Part shown: piece after piece, positions 1-11,625 of the stretch
Position numbering within the stretch: the stretch's first letter is position 1
Layout of the letters: every line of letters begins with the position of its first letter
Source of the DNA: Muscardinus avellanarius
Lineage: Eukaryota > Chordata > Mammalia > Rodentia > Gliridae
DNA: 64,000 bases
Reading direction: 5' to 3'
Assembly: GCA_963383645.1 (NCBI GenBank)
Contig: OY726565.1
Span: forward strand, 24,922,466-24,986,465
Position numbers and translations under genes: made by a program
The notes under the pieces: model-generated
Seen by the model: only the letters and a program-made list of their open reading frames with translations
Told to the model about the DNA's origin: nothing
Database searches by the model: none

Positions 1-317
1 TAATCTTATGATCTGTACATCAATCCAATAAATGTGCAAATAAGTTTTTATAGTGATATCTAGACTCTTATACAGTAGTATAAATTATCATGTCTAAAAG
101 AGAGAATTATTTATTAAATATACCAATAAATTGTTTTAGCCATAAAGTAGAATAATATGCAACTGCTAAAATTAATATTTCAAAATAGCATATTTTCATA
201 AAAATGTTGGGTATTATTAAATAAACAAAAAATAAATATTTTATGCATTTATGTCCCACCATAATATATTTAAGATTGTTCTTATGACTCAATTAATCTA
301 ACCACTATGATCCTGAG
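1..317. other. AT-rich sequence, nothing recognised
   Basis: No open frame with coding character, no splice-like exon and no repeat family that I can name. The minus-strand frame in this stretch is low-complexity and hydrophobic only because the DNA is AT-rich. Confidence 0.5.
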
Positions 318-492
318 ACATTGGTCCTAAGGACTTAAGACCATTGGACACAAAAAGAGGGCAGCCATCGGGAAACCTGAGAGAGGCATCTGAGAACCCA
401 AACCTGCCAGCAGCCTGATGCTGGACTTCCAGTCTCCAGAACTGTAAGGAAACAACTTCTGGTTTTTGGGCTACACAGTCATGATATTTTGT
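318..492 (+). mobile_element. Old MaLR (MLT1-like) LTR fragment
   Basis: The run 'ctggacttccagtctcc' followed by 'agaactgtaaggaaacaac' and a 'gggctacacagtcatgatattttgta' end (given in part) follows the order of the 3' half of mammalian MLT1/MST LTRs, where the same words precede the polyadenylation region and the end 'agtctatggtattttgt'. Only the 3' half is visible and it is strongly diverged. Family assignment is from memory of the consensus. Confidence 0.65.
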
Positions 493-1001
493 ACATACTC
501 ACAAAATTTTAAGTATGCACCAAAAGGTTTACAGCAGTCTTAAGCATTATTAACCTCAGAACTACAAATACAACAAGCTTACAAAAACAATTTGAATGTT
601 CTTTTACAGTTCTTATATACTTACTGTCATGAAACTTAAATTATTTGTATTTACTTTTTAGAACCTGTGATGGAATACGACAATTATTTTAAAACTAGAA
701 AGAAAAAAGGAAATAGTGACCTCATGAAAATAGGAAAGAGACTAGTTGGATTGTGGAAAGGGATGAGCAGAGTAGGACAGGAAGGAAAGTGGAGAAATGG
801 GGAAGGAAACAGGCCAAATAATGCTAGTGCATATATCAACATATCAATATTAATTACTATTCTATATAATTATAATGCACAATAAAATTAAGAATAGTAG
901 ATACCTTAAAAGTTAAATTAAAATATAACTATTCCACACTCACAAAATTAAATATGTAAACAAAATTTAAATAATCAGACCAACAAATTATATGCTTCTT
1001 T
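493..1001. other. AT-rich intergenic sequence
   Basis: Short frames only. A purine-rich patch lies at about 690-815. I recognise no gene, RNA or repeat. Confidence 0.5.
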
Positions 1002-1015
1002 AAATTTCAGAAATA

Positions 1016-1207
1016 GCCGGGCATGGTGGCGCACGCTTTTAATTCCCCGCACTTGGGAGGTGGAGACAGGAGGATGGCGCTGGTTTGGAGCCATCCTCGT
1101 TGACTTAAGAGACCCTGTTTCCAAATTTTAAAAAATATAAAAAATAGGTCTGGGAGTATAGCCCGGAGGTAGAAGGGCTTCCAGGAACCCCAGTACCACC
1201 CCCCAAA
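1016..1207 (+). mobile_element. B1-ID dimeric SINE, type II (young subfamily)
   Basis: Starts 'gccgggcatggtggcgcac', contains 'aagagaccctgtttccaaat', then the right half 'ggtctgggagtatagcccgg' and 'gaaccccagtaccacc'. It is flanked by exact 14-bp target-site duplications AAATTTCAGAAATA at 1002-1015 and 1208-1221, so both ends are certain. Confidence 0.93.
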
Positions 1208-1509
1208 AAATTTCAGAAATAATTTTTACATTATTAAAGCTTACAATATACTAAGCTTTGGAAGACACTTTGTGTGTATGCATTTACCCTTTGATCCAGC
1301 AATTCTACTTCAAGATATCTAAACCAAAGTCAGATTGAAAAAAAAAATGAAAAGATAAATTCATAGTTTTTTATTTCAGTAATATTTGGTATGAAGAAAA
1401 GAAAAATAAAAGCTAAAAATATTTTAATTTACTGTTTTGTATATTTTACTTTAATGCTATGTGAAAATTTTACATTTTCAAAAGTCAAATTAAATTTCAA
1501 ATACTAAAG

Positions 1510-1602
1510 TCACAGAGCTGAGATTGTAGCTCAGTGGTAGAAAATCTGCCTGGAATCTACAATGACCTGGGTTCAATCCTCAGTGCCTCAAGTCAAAAAA
1601 AC
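1510..1602 (+). mobile_element. ID-type (tRNA-Ala-derived) SINE monomer
   Basis: Shows a pol III A box 'tagctcagtggtag' and a B box 'gggttcaatcctcag' at tRNA-like spacing, followed by an A-rich tail. There is no B1-like left half, so this is a monomeric ID copy. Confidence 0.8.
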
Positions 1603-2260
1603 CTGAAGTAACATTTAAAAACATGCTGTGTATTCAGTTCAAATTATACTCATACAAAGAAATATTAATCCAAGTGACTTTGATTGTATATTTCTTTTAT
1701 GACATTATAGTCATAATATTTTACCTTATTTCAGTGGCAATAATGGTGTTTTTGCTCTGAGACTCTTGTGTTGGATAAGGAACTGAAACTTACCATGTGT
1801 CAGAACTGCAAAAGAGAGCCCAGGAAAAAGAGAATACAGAGCAATATATACAAGTTAAGTAGAAACTCTGGTATCCTGAATATAAATTGGAAATGTCAGA
1901 ATCAATATATCATGTAATTTTAAATATCTGTTTAAAACATCTGTTGAAACTGAATAAATCCACAGGTATCTCGGAGTTCTGTACATCATGTGAACAGCTG
2001 GGACTGTCTTCATTCCCATCCATCATTTCAGGATGTGTACATGGAAAACCGCCATGGGAGAAAGACATTGCAACTCCTCCAGAGCCCAGGGCAGGCATGC
2101 TTAGTTCCCACTGAAAAAGGCACCTCTCCTGGGATTCACCCACTTCACATGCAGGGATCATTTGGCCCTTGTCCTATCACCCGTGGGAAATTAGGGTTGA
2201 AATATTGGTGTGAAATGTTGGTTTCTGGGTAATAGGCTATTCTTTATCTTCACCTCAGAA

Positions 2261-2298
2261 GTTACCTGTGTATTGGTGTAACACAGGTAACACCAATA
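2261..2298. repeat. Overlapping hairpin (two alternative stems)
   Basis: GTTACCTGTGT (2261-2271) pairs perfectly with ACACAGGTAAC (2281-2291). TATTGGTGT (2271-2279) pairs with ACACCAATA (2290-2298). The two stems are mutually exclusive because they share bases. Confidence 0.7.
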
Positions 2299-2380
2299 TC
2301 CATAAATCTATGAAAGGATAACTTATTAGCTTATAAGAGGGCCAAAATTTCAGACCTTCATAGTTCTTAAAAATACTTAA

Positions 2381-2616
2381 AAGCCAGTCATGGTGAGGCA
2401 CACTTTTAATCCTAGTACTTGGAAGGCTGAGACAGGAGGATCACAGATTCGCAGCCATCCTCAGCTACTTAGTGAGGCTTTCCACAACTTAGTGAGACCC
2501 TGTTTCAGAATAAAGAATTTAAAAATAGGGCTGGGGGTAGCTTAGAGGTAGAATGTCCCTGGCTTCAATCCCTGGTACTGCAAAAAAGACAAAAAAAAAA
2601 AAAAAAAAAAAAAAAA
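2381..2616 (+). mobile_element. B1-ID dimeric SINE, type I
   Basis: Left half 'gccagtcatggtgaggcac', repeated 'cttagtgag' words in the middle, right half 'gggctgggggtagcttagag', and an A tail of about 27 bases. Several mismatches to younger copies. Confidence 0.88.
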
Positions 2617-2912
2617 CCCATAATGGAATAATGCCCTGCCTGGGGCAAAGAATAACCTAGAACCTGTATTGTTCTCTAAATAAAATTTCCCCTAAAAGGA
2701 ACCAAGACTCCTTAAAGAAATGGGTCTAGACCAGAAATGTGTTAGAATGACCATGAGACATCTTGGTCTCCTGCAGGTTTGGGGGTATGACTAAAGACTC
2801 TGAGAATCCTATCAAAAGGATTCAGAAGTCAATTTGAATAGGTTCCCCTTAAACTCCAGTGGATTAAAACACATTAAAAATATTAAATACATAATATATT
2901 TTTTAACTAATT

Positions 2913-3097
2913 GGTTAGCCAGGAATGGTGGTACATGCCTGTAATCTCAGTATTTGGAATCTGAGATAGGAGGATTGCAAGTTCAGGGGTCAGCCTCGGC
3001 AATTTGGTGAGACCCAGTTTCAAAAATAAACAATAAAGTTGAGCTGAGAGTAGCTCAGGGGTAGGATGCCTTTGGGTTCAGTCTCCAGAACCAACAC

Positions 3098-3147
<50 letters not shown>
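2913..3147 (+). mobile_element. B1-ID dimeric SINE, type I, ending in (CA)n
   Basis: Starts 'ttagccaggaatggtggtac' and ends at 'ccagaaccaacaccgc', directly followed by about 24 CA units (3099-3146). The microsatellite replaces the usual A tail. Confidence 0.85.
3099..3146 (+). repeat. (CA)n microsatellite
   Basis: Uninterrupted CA repeat attached to the 3' end of a SINE. Confidence 0.97.
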
Positions 3148-4737
3148 AAACAGAAAATCTAATTGGTCATCTTTGGAATATGGTAAGAAACCAAAACTAT
3201 TTTGAAAACTGTCAAGTAAAATGAAAACATCTAGCATTTTCCCTCTATATGTACCATACCTCAGCAAAAGCAAATAGTTAATGGAAGAAAGTTTCTCTTT
3301 ATGGGATGATTCCAGCTATTAAATGAATTTTCATATCACTCCTTTGTAGCCCTATTTCACAACTACAAACATGAACATAAGCTATCAAACTTTAGGTACC
3401 TCTTGATGGAAGTACAATACCACCTAAGAAGTAATTTTGTCAAATTAATTTAAAAACCAACTTTATTGAAGCCTTTAGCTCTAGATACCAATTTACAGAA
3501 AATAGGGGACAAAACAAAGTAGTAAAGGACAATACAGGATGCAATCAGAAAAGTTTATTGAACAAACACCTTCGTTACTAGCAAAACAGTTCATAAAATA
3601 TAAGGGAAAATCAGAATGGCAGCTACAAATTAAATGGGACCTTGTTTTGATAGGAATTCAAACAAACCACAAAAATAAGATTAATAATTATAAAACAATA
3701 GAAGAAATATGTCCCCCAGATATTTCATATTGAAGAGTTAACTATTTATTTGTGATGATAATGTAGTAGCTATGTTTTAAAGAAGCTGTCCTTGTCATTT
3801 GGACACATTCTGAAATACATGGAGGTGAAATATGATATCTTGAAATATGATATCTTGGAATAATCCCACATGGGAAGCGGAATTCTGCTAAGGCAGAGAA
3901 CAAACACTGTGATAATGAGCTATGTCTATATAGAAATTTATTATATGATTCTCTACCTTTGTGATTGTTTGATATTTTTATAATACAGGGTTTCTAAAGT
4001 CAAGAATAAAAATATTCAATGACAAATATGTTTTATTAACCAACAGGAAATAAATTCCTAAGGGGAAATACATACTGAGATATTAACTGCTCAATTGAGT
4101 ATTCAACCCTGTCATCTACCACAGACAAAACTTCCTCACTTTTAGTTGATGCAGAATAGAGTACACTCAAATGAATTAGTCTCTTTAACAGTTCGCTCAC
4201 AGCATTTAATTTTATCCCCCCAAAAGTGCTGATGCAAAACATTGTTCTGTAATAATTCACTTTGCAATTACCAAGGTGCTCTTCATAGCCAAGCCAGTCT
4301 AAGAAATAAGTTACCAAGGAATTAATTACCATTCAATTTATTACTTTTTGTATCATCTAAGCTGCTGAGAAACTGGTTACCTGGAAAATTATGTATTTTT
4401 GAAATACTTGTCATATTTAATTTGGTTGAGTTGTGAGGCAGAATTAACAAGCATTTTCCTATTTCTGGTGTGGGGAGAGCCACAGGTGTAGCTTCCACAG
4501 GACAACTGATTGTGATAGGGTGAAGACATCCTACTCTCTACAGCTGTACAGTCAAGATTACCTTAGTCTAACATCTCGAAGGACACAACTGTAGAAATCT
4601 CTACTAAACTTAGCAGCTGTCAGCAGTTAATTGCCTAGTAGTATACCTGATTTCTTAACATGGCAGTGATTGATTTGAGATTTGGACTGATGTTTGGTGC
4701 ATTACATCAAGGGTATCCTTAAGAGAATAGATTTTAA
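3148..4737. other. Intergenic, mostly unique
   Basis: About 1.6 kb with no recognisable exon or repeat. 'gaaatatgatatcttg' is present twice in tandem near 3825-3858. The short frames on both strands have no protein character I can identify. Confidence 0.45.
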
Positions 4738-5065
4738 TTTTTACTAGATTTTGATTTTTATTTATTTATATTTTTCATTTTTATGTGGATAATATTGAAA
4801 ATTGCATACATTTATACAATACTTGGTGCCCTCTCCCTTCCTCTTTCCCCCCATCCCAACAGTGAGTGTCCAGGTTGGCCATGTTACATTCACAGTTATA
4901 AACATGTTTGAATGTAGCTCCTCCATTAATCAACCTCAGCCTTCTTCCTCTCCTACCCTTCCTTTCTAGCTTTGCTGAGGTTTCCCCTCCACTATCTGGA
5001 GTCCCTAATACTTTCTAGTTTGGGCATATTAGAGAAAACATATGTCCCTTCTCAAGAAAGATTCA
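4738..5065 (-). mobile_element. L1 3' end fragment
   Basis: Read on the minus strand this has the L1 3'-UTR order: 'gagaacat'-type ORF2 end, a G-rich tract (here 'ccctctcccttcctctttcc' on plus), then an AT-rich tail. The same layout is seen in minus orientation at 32.6 and 37.6 kb. Diverged copy. Confidence 0.65.
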
Positions 5066-5205
5066 TATTAATGCAGAATCAAAGTCCCTTCCATTTGCTT
5101 TCTTCACCAATTTGATGGAAATAAATTTGTCTGTCCCTACATCAAGAAAGTTGTCTCAGAAGTGCCAAAAGGTACCACTGTGTTTTGGGTTAAAATATAA
5201 ATATA

Positions 5206-5290
5206 AGGGCTGGGAATATAATTTAGTGGTTGAGCGCTTATCTAGCACACACTGGCCCTACATTCCACCCCCAGCAATGTAAGAAAAATA
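5206..5290 (+). mobile_element. ID-type SINE monomer
   Basis: 'gggctgggaatataatttag' (A-box region) followed by 'gttgagcgcttatctagcac' and 'ccacccccagcaatg'. This is the classical ID body with a short A-rich tail. Confidence 0.78.
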
Positions 5291-5907
5291 AGTATTGATA
5301 TTCACACGCTGCTTCTGATTTCACACTAATTTGCCTCACTTAAGTAAATAGAAATATAGGACACCTAGTAAATTTGAACTTTACATAAAAATAAAAGATA
5401 ATATAAGTATGCCCTGTGGATACTTAATATATGTATATATTATGCAATATTTGGTATATATACTGAAAATGTATTTCTGTTTATTTGATATTAAAATTTA
5501 ATTAGGTTCCCTGTGTTTTGTCTTGCAACCCTATCCTTCCCTGACAACAATACTAGAGACAAAGTTCTGAAACTTACAAAGGGATGAGCCTTTTTACCTC
5601 ATTTCAGTTAGTTCTATTCTTTTCAAATAGAATGCTACAGTATTCTGGTTCAATGTTTCAAACGGATCCTTGTTAAGCCAGCTATACATGTTGATCCAAA
5701 ATCAATGTCAGGAACAAAATTTTATCTGAAAAGCAGAATCATCAGATAGAGCGCCCTAGTTAATTTTAGGAGTAGATTCACTTGGAAAGAGAGTTAAATT
5801 TGTTATTGGGGCACTTGGCATCTCATACAAAGTGTGTTATTAACTTTCCACTGGGACTTGGGACGCCCACAATGTTGCTGAAGAAATCAAAGAAATCTTT
5901 ACTAAAG

Positions 5908-6057
5908 AACTGCTTCTCAAACTTTAAAAGCACACAGATCACCCAGGGATCTTGTTAAAATGCAGATTCTAGTTTTAGTAGGAATGAATTCTGCAGTTCA
6001 AACAGGCTCTCAGGTGATTCCAATGCTGCAGGTCTATACACCACTTTGGTGAGAAGA
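5908..6057. mobile_element. MER5A-like hAT (Charlie) non-autonomous DNA transposon
   Basis: Ends are inverted: 'actgcttctcaaacttta' at the left and 'cactttggtgagaag' at the right. The interior has 'agatcacccagggatcttgt', 'taaaatgcagattct' and 'caggtgattccaatgctgca', the hallmark words of MER5A. An ancient mammalian element, no longer mobile. Confidence 0.82.
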
Positions 6058-6633
6058 AGGGGACTCCAATAACAGACTCTGGGCAAGGTTTAGTACCGAA
6101 GAAACCGGTGACTGTCAAGGATTCAAGTGTCTGAGGACCTTCAGAATCAAAGCATGGGAATTTTGCTTAAAGCTCAAAATACAAGCAGAATTTGATTAAA
6201 TAGTCACTGAGAGGTACTAAAGCCATTCCTAATGGTATATTGCCCTTGTCTGAGATATATAACACATAAGTAACAAATACTTGAGTCATAAAAATTGATG
6301 TTTGTGGAAAATGCCTTAAAAGAAAAATCAGTCCCCTCCTATCTTCGACTGAACAGGGGGCTCATGTGCCTGTGCAGTCCAGGGAAAGATATGGGGAGGG
6401 GCTCAAGAATTTGACACTTTAACAAAAAATTGGGTGCTGATAACACAGGGCCAATATCTAAAATTTTTAACAAGCAGTATGGCTCAGGCACCATTCCAAA
6501 TGGAATATGTGCTTGACTAGTCCAAACTGCTGCCAGCAGATGTGCACTTATGGTGTACCCCGGATGAATATCTGGAGATTCCAGCCATGTGGAACTTGGC
6601 TTTAAGCCTAGAGACAGAGCCACATTCCAGTCC

Positions 6634-6757
6634 TATTTTATTTTATTTTGAAACAGGGTCTCTGTACATTAGCACACACAACCTCAAACATGAGATTCTC
6701 CTTCCTCAGTTTCTCAAGTACTGAGATAACAGGCACGTGCTATCATACCATATCCAG
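6634..6757 (-). mobile_element. B1-like SINE left half, diverged
   Basis: Plus strand reads 'ttattttgaaacagggtctc' then 'cctcagtttctcaagtactg' and 'ataacaggcacgtgctatca'. This is the reverse complement of a B1-type body. The ID-like half is missing. Confidence 0.72.
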
Positions 6758-7264
6758 ATGTGAGCTTTCATCAGATCTCAGAGTAGTCAGTGATACAAAT
6801 AAGGTCTTGAGCCTCAGTAGTCACAGACAATGGAAAGCAATGAACTTTAGTAACTACCCACATTTTTGTAATTGATGGATGTTATTATTATATGGTTATT
6901 AGCATTTTTCAAAATTACTTTTACTAAATTAACTATCAGATTTTGCTGAGGATCAGTAAGAGTGTCATGAAATCAGTTATTAGATTTTCCTAAAGACCAT
7001 GTCTACTGCACTCAATTTTTGGCTACAAAAAGCAATAATAGATTGATTCACTGAAAGTCAACACAAAGAATTTTAATTTACAAATTTACTTAAAAACACT
7101 CTTAGTTTCCATTTTTCAGTTTTTATTTTGTCTTTATAAAATTATTATATGCAATGTTTTAGTCATTTACAGATTAGCTTCCACATTTGTAGAAGGCTTA
7201 CAAGTTAGAGGAAATACTCATGTTTGGAGAATGAAAGACTGAAGAACAGGGTGGAGGGAATGTA

Positions 7265-8045
7265 AGGCATAAAAATGTATTCTTGTAACTATAAAATCAA
7301 TAAAAAATATCAAGTAAATCTGTCTGATGTTATTTTGCGCAATGATTTTTTGGACATGACCTGAAAAGCACAGGCAACTAAGGAAAAACAGACAAAATTG
7401 CATCAATTTAAAAAGCATCTGAGCAGCAAACAAGACAAATAACAAAGGAAAAAGAAACCTACTCAATGGGAGGAAATACTAGCAAACAATATATTTTATA
7501 AGAGGATATTATTAAAAATCTGTAAGGAACTCAAACAATTCAATAGCAACAAGATAGGATGATTAAAATGGGCAAGTGGTTTGAATAGATATTTCTTAAA
7601 AGACATAGAAATGGCCAATAGGTATATGAAAAAAAACATGGGTTCAACACCCCTAATCATCAGGAGAATGCAAATTAAACCCACACTGAGAGGTTTTCTC
7701 ACACATATTAGAATTGCTACTATAGAAAAACATAAACAATGACAAGTATTAGAGCAGATGTGGAGAAAAGGAAACCTGTGCACATTATTAATAGGAGCAT
7801 AAATTAGGTCAACCATTATGGAAAACAGTAGGGAGGTTACTTTGAGAACTAAAAATAGAAATACTATGTTCTACAGTTATACTGTTACTGGGTATAGGTC
7901 TAAAGGAAATGGAACCAGTGTGTTGAAGAGACACCTGCACTACCAAATTCACCACAGCTCTATTCACAATAGCCAAGAAATGGAAACAACCCAAGTGCCC
8001 CTCCGCAGATGGACAGGTAGATCAGACACATACACACAATGGGAC
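7265..8045 (+). mobile_element. L1 ORF2 C-terminal remnant (part 1)
   Basis: Translated pieces follow the L1 ORF2 C-terminus: the 'NDFLDMT..AQATKE'-like region near 7340, 'NNPI'-like near 7530, 'MANRYMKK' near 7610, 'GGTLVN/ LFIAAL'-like further on, and 'IHTQWDSS'-like at 8030. Many stops and indels show an old copy. It is split by the SINE at 8061-8275 and resumes at 8291. Confidence 0.8.
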
Positions 8046-8060
8046 AGCAGTCAGCCTTTT

Positions 8061-8275
8061 TTTTTTTTTTTTGGTGGGTCTTGGGATGGAACCCAGGGGC
8101 ATTTGACCTCTGAGCTACACCCCCCTGCCCTGTTTTTTATTCTTTATTTTGAAACCAGGTCTCACTGAGTTGCTGAGGGCCTCACTAAGTTGCTGAGGCT
8201 GTCTGCGAACCGCGATCCTCCAGGTCTCAGGCTCCTGAATGCTGGGATTACAAGCATGCGCCACCACACCCAGCT
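8061..8275 (-). mobile_element. B1-ID dimeric SINE, type I, inserted in L1
   Basis: Poly-T (A tail on minus), 'gggatggaacccaggggcat', 'tgaaaccaggtctcactgag', ending 'gcgccaccacacccagct'. Exact 15-bp target-site duplications AGCAGTCAGCCTTTT lie at 8046-8060 and 8276-8290. Confidence 0.95.
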
Positions 8276-8290
8276 AGCAGTCAGCCTTTT

Positions 8291-8610
8291 AAAAAATAAA
8301 TCCTGTCATTTCTGACCTTATGAGTGAGCCTGGCAGATATTATGCAAAGTCAAAATAAGCCAGGCACAGAAGTACTGTGTGACCTTGCTGACTTGCTCAT
8401 AGAATGTCATGGAAGCAAAGTGGCAGGGAGAAGATGGCAACCATTTATCAAGGGCTACAAAATTTTATTTGGACACAGGAGAAATGAGTTCAAGAGCTAC
8501 TACTGTACAACATGACAGCTATAGCCAACAGCAATGTTTTATACACCTGAAGATTGCTATGAGAGATGTAAAGTGTTCTCATCACAATATAATTTTTAGT
8601 CATTAGTGAA
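8291..8610 (+). mobile_element. L1 ORF2 end and 3' UTR remnant (part 2)
   Basis: Continuation of the 7265-8045 fragment beyond the inserted SINE: 'atttctgaccttatgagtga' corresponds to the last ORF2 codons, followed by 'gccaggcacagaagtactgt'. Heavily diverged. Confidence 0.7.
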
Positions 8611-9571
8611 AATGCCTTGTGGTAAAAACACCTTGAAGACTACATTCAAGAATATACTGGCCACTTGGCAAATTGATCTCTTTTGTATTAAAATACATGT
8701 AAGAAATTTCTTCCAGAGTTCAGCTTTACAGTAAACTTTGCTTCTCTTGAGAACTAGGTATATTATGTTTACCCTTTTACTTCTGTTGCCAGGAGGTTAG
8801 ATTCAAATTTATGGTTCAATTATTATATCACATTGGTAAGTTTTGGTCTTTATGTCCATAGTCTATTTCATCCTTGTATTACAATTGCTGATTTTATACA
8901 GTTTACCTCAAAGCACTATTATAGTTTCTTTGTTTGCAAGTTACAGAAGCCTACTTCAAATAAAATTATAAATATCCTTTCAATTTCCTCACAACTTTAG
9001 GAACATGAGCAGAGACAATCCTATTACATGCAGTCAACACAGCCCATAGGAATCAGAAAATGTTGCAAAACCTCTTCCATTGTATTTCCAGTGTCCTACA
9101 CAGACAGAGTATGGCTGAAATGGCTGTGTGCCACCAGTCTTTCTCTCAGTGTTCCTTTTTACTCCCATATAGCTCTCCTCTTCTGCCTACCAGCAACTTA
9201 GCTCTGAGTCTTTAAACATCTGCCAAAGTCTTCACCAGGATTCCAACCTGGACTGGAAAAGCAGCCAATGGGACCTTGGTCCTGTCCATCCTGACAAGGC
9301 GAGGAAGCCCAAGGCTTCTCAAGTTTTGAGTAGTCTCACCTGCAAAACAAATCAACTTAGCTAACATTGACCTACTTCTCTATGTGTAACTATCGCATGT
9401 CTTTGCAAATAGTTTTCATCTTTATTTTCTATCTAAAGACAGAAGAAAGGGTAAAAAATAAAACCCCATGCTGCTACATGTATCAAAAAGGAAATTTAGT
9501 GAACATATTCTGGAGTATTCCATATAAACTAAAAAAAAAAATCAGGCCCATTGCAAAAATGTGGACATATA
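8611..9571. other. Intergenic, nothing recognised
   Basis: About 950 bp without a repeat or exon that I can support. The longer plus-strand frame from 9367 is open mainly because it runs into the (CT)n tract. Confidence 0.45.

Positions 9572-9636
<65 letters not shown>
9572..9636 (+). repeat. (CT)n microsatellite
   Basis: About 31 uninterrupted CT units, then 'ccccctctctctg' and a short (GT)n. A pure homopurine-homopyrimidine tract capable of triplex formation. Confidence 0.97.
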
Positions 9637-9638
<2 letters not shown>

Positions 9639-10020
9639 CCCCTCTCTCTGTGTGTGTGTGTGTCTACTTGATTTTTCATGTAGCTCTGCACTTGAAACAT
9701 ATCTTTAATCTACTTCGCACTACATTCTCCACAATCACCCTCATGTGAACCACCAGCATCTGTAGAGTATAGCCTCAACTTCCTGCTTCCTTCACTCACT
9801 CCAGTCTCACCCACCCAGTGGCTATTATTCATAAAAGAAATGAGAATGGTCTTGTTAACATAAATCTGATCCTACTAAAGTACTGCATAAAGATTGGACC
9901 TTTACTTCTGGGAAAATGTAGTTGAGATTTTTTTTTCTATTCCCCTACTAATTACAATTAAACCTCTGTGTTATGTTACATTTTAAATTACATTTAAATT
10001 TAAATTACATTTAAAATGTA
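9637..10020. other. Intergenic, unique
   Basis: No recognised gene. A short AT palindrome lies near 9980-10020, where 'aatttaaattacatttaaat' is repeated with variations. Confidence 0.4.
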
Positions 10021-10023
10021 AGA

Positions 10024-10110
10024 GGACTTGAAATCCCAGTATTTTGGAGGCAACAACTTAGCAAGACCCTCAGCAACCTAGTGAGACACTGTTTAAAATA
10101 AAAATAAAAA
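10024..10110 (+). mobile_element. B1-type SINE fragment
   Basis: 'gacttgaaatcccagtattt', 'caacaacttagcaagaccct' and 'tagtgagacactgtttaaaa' match the left and middle parts of the local SINE family. Both ends are eroded. Confidence 0.7.
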
Positions 10111-10299
10111 AGCAAGCCATATCCAGGGAAGGAGAAGCCTAGGAGGAGATAAGTCATTTAGACAATAACTACTTTGTTCTAGGTAAGACACTACAGGGTG
10201 GGGTGGGGGGGAATGACACTACTACCTAACCAGCAAAAACTAAATGAGAGCCTAGATTTGTACCCTCACAAACCTATAACAAGGCATTTCAAACTTTCA

Positions 10300-11050
10300 G
10301 TCAGGTTCTGTCAGAGAAAGACAAACAGGGAGCCAACACTGTCCTGTGAACACACAACAAATAAAAAATAGAAACCCTTATCAAAGAAATAGAAGACATA
10401 AAGAATAAGCAAATGGCAATTTCACAACTAAAAATTATATTAACCAAGATACAAGGTTCCAAGGATGGGCTTAACTGTAGAATGGAGGAGAAAAAAAGAG
10501 TTTATAAATCAGAAGAAAGAACCATAGAAATTACCCAACAATAACTGAAAAAAGACCGTGTAAAATAGAAACTACCGAATCAGAACAACAGAGAAAAGAT
10601 AAACTGGAAATAAAACCCCTGATTCTTAGGGTCCATGGGACTATAATTAAAGGTCTAACTTTTGTGTCATTAGAGTTGTACAAGGATTAGGAAGAGGGTA
10701 GGAGTGAAAAACTACTCCAATAAAATCCGGCTGAAACACTTCTAAAGCTGGTGACATTCGCTTATGGACTCAGAAAGCTGAGAAAACCCTGGAATAAGTC
10801 CCCCAATCCACACCAAGACACATCAAAATTAATCTTATAAAAAATGGACAAAGAAAAAATTCTTGAAAGAAACTAGAAAAAAATAACATAGGGGGGAAAA
10901 AACATCGGAATAAATGACACAGTTCTCCAGGAATCCTGAAGACCACTTGGTAGCAAAGAAAAGACATTTCAACTAAGAATTCTATACTAGCAAATATGTC
11001 TAGTGAGACTCCTGAGTTCTCCATGAACAAAGTTACAGAATGACAGAGAA
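10300..11050 (+). mobile_element. Ancient L1/HAL1-like remnant
   Basis: Words such as 'caactaagaattctatacta' preceded by 'aagaaaagacatttc', and an A-rich sense strand with frequent 'gaaaga', 'aaattaatc', resemble the ORF1-to-3' region of old HAL1/L1M elements, where 'aagccaagaattctatatcc' is typical. No frame is intact. The assignment rests on these words only. Confidence 0.45.
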
Positions 11051-11342
11051 ACACACCTTTATTAATATACTTCCTGGTGCATAGTACTTTATTAACATGG
11101 TTCCTGGTATATTTTTAAATCTCATAATTAACTTTCATAGGACATTGTAACTTTTTACCATTTCATTCTTAAAGTTCCTTGAATAAATGTGTACATTCAT
11201 TTATTGATAACATATACTATTGATAAACATACAAATATATGCTATCAATAATGTCAACAAATGAACATATACATATATAATCATATATATATATATACAT
11301 AATCTTTCTGAATAAGAGGTGACATAGCTTCAAATCTTTTAG
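11051..11342. other. AT-rich intergenic
   Basis: Contains a short (TA)n at about 11281-11298. 'acttcctggtgcatagtac' and 'catggttcctggtatat' are a weak local duplication. Nothing coding. Confidence 0.4.
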
Positions 11343-11463
11343 GAGCTGGCCATGGTAGTACATGGTTTTTCTTGAAATACTCAGGAGGCTGAAATAGGAG
11401 GATAGCAAGTTTGTGGCGAGCCTCAGCAACTTAGTGAGACTTTATTTAGAAATAAAAGAATAA
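11343..11463 (+). mobile_element. B1-type SINE left half, target of nested insertions
   Basis: 'gagctggccatggtagtaca', 'caggaggctgaaataggagg', 'ctcagcaacttagtgagact' then the A-rich run ending 'aaataaaagaataa'. This A-rich run is the insertion site of both the L1 at 13392 and the composite element at 11464. Confidence 0.82.
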
Positions 11464-11464
11464 G

Positions 11465-11625
11465 GTAGCATGCCAGACCCCTGGAGAAACCGGGCCCGGT
11501 ATCCTGGGTCCCAGGCAGGGGTCGCACAGGACACGCCAGCAGGGGCCCGGGTCACAGGACTCTGGGCCCCACGCGGAGTAGTACGGAGCACGCTGGACCC
11601 ATGGAGAAACCAGGCCGGGTCACAG
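11465..11625 (+). repeat. 5' VNTR of composite A, about 70-bp unit
   Basis: About 2.3 units, marked by 'gcatgccagacccctggaga' at 11468, 'acacgccagcaggggcccgg' at about 11532 and 'gcacgctggacccatggaga' at about 11588. Confidence 0.8.

Noticed and set aside
1510..1602. Functional tRNA or pol III RNA gene
   Set aside because: A and B boxes are present, but the acceptor and anticodon arms do not pair and an A-rich tail follows, so it is an ID SINE.
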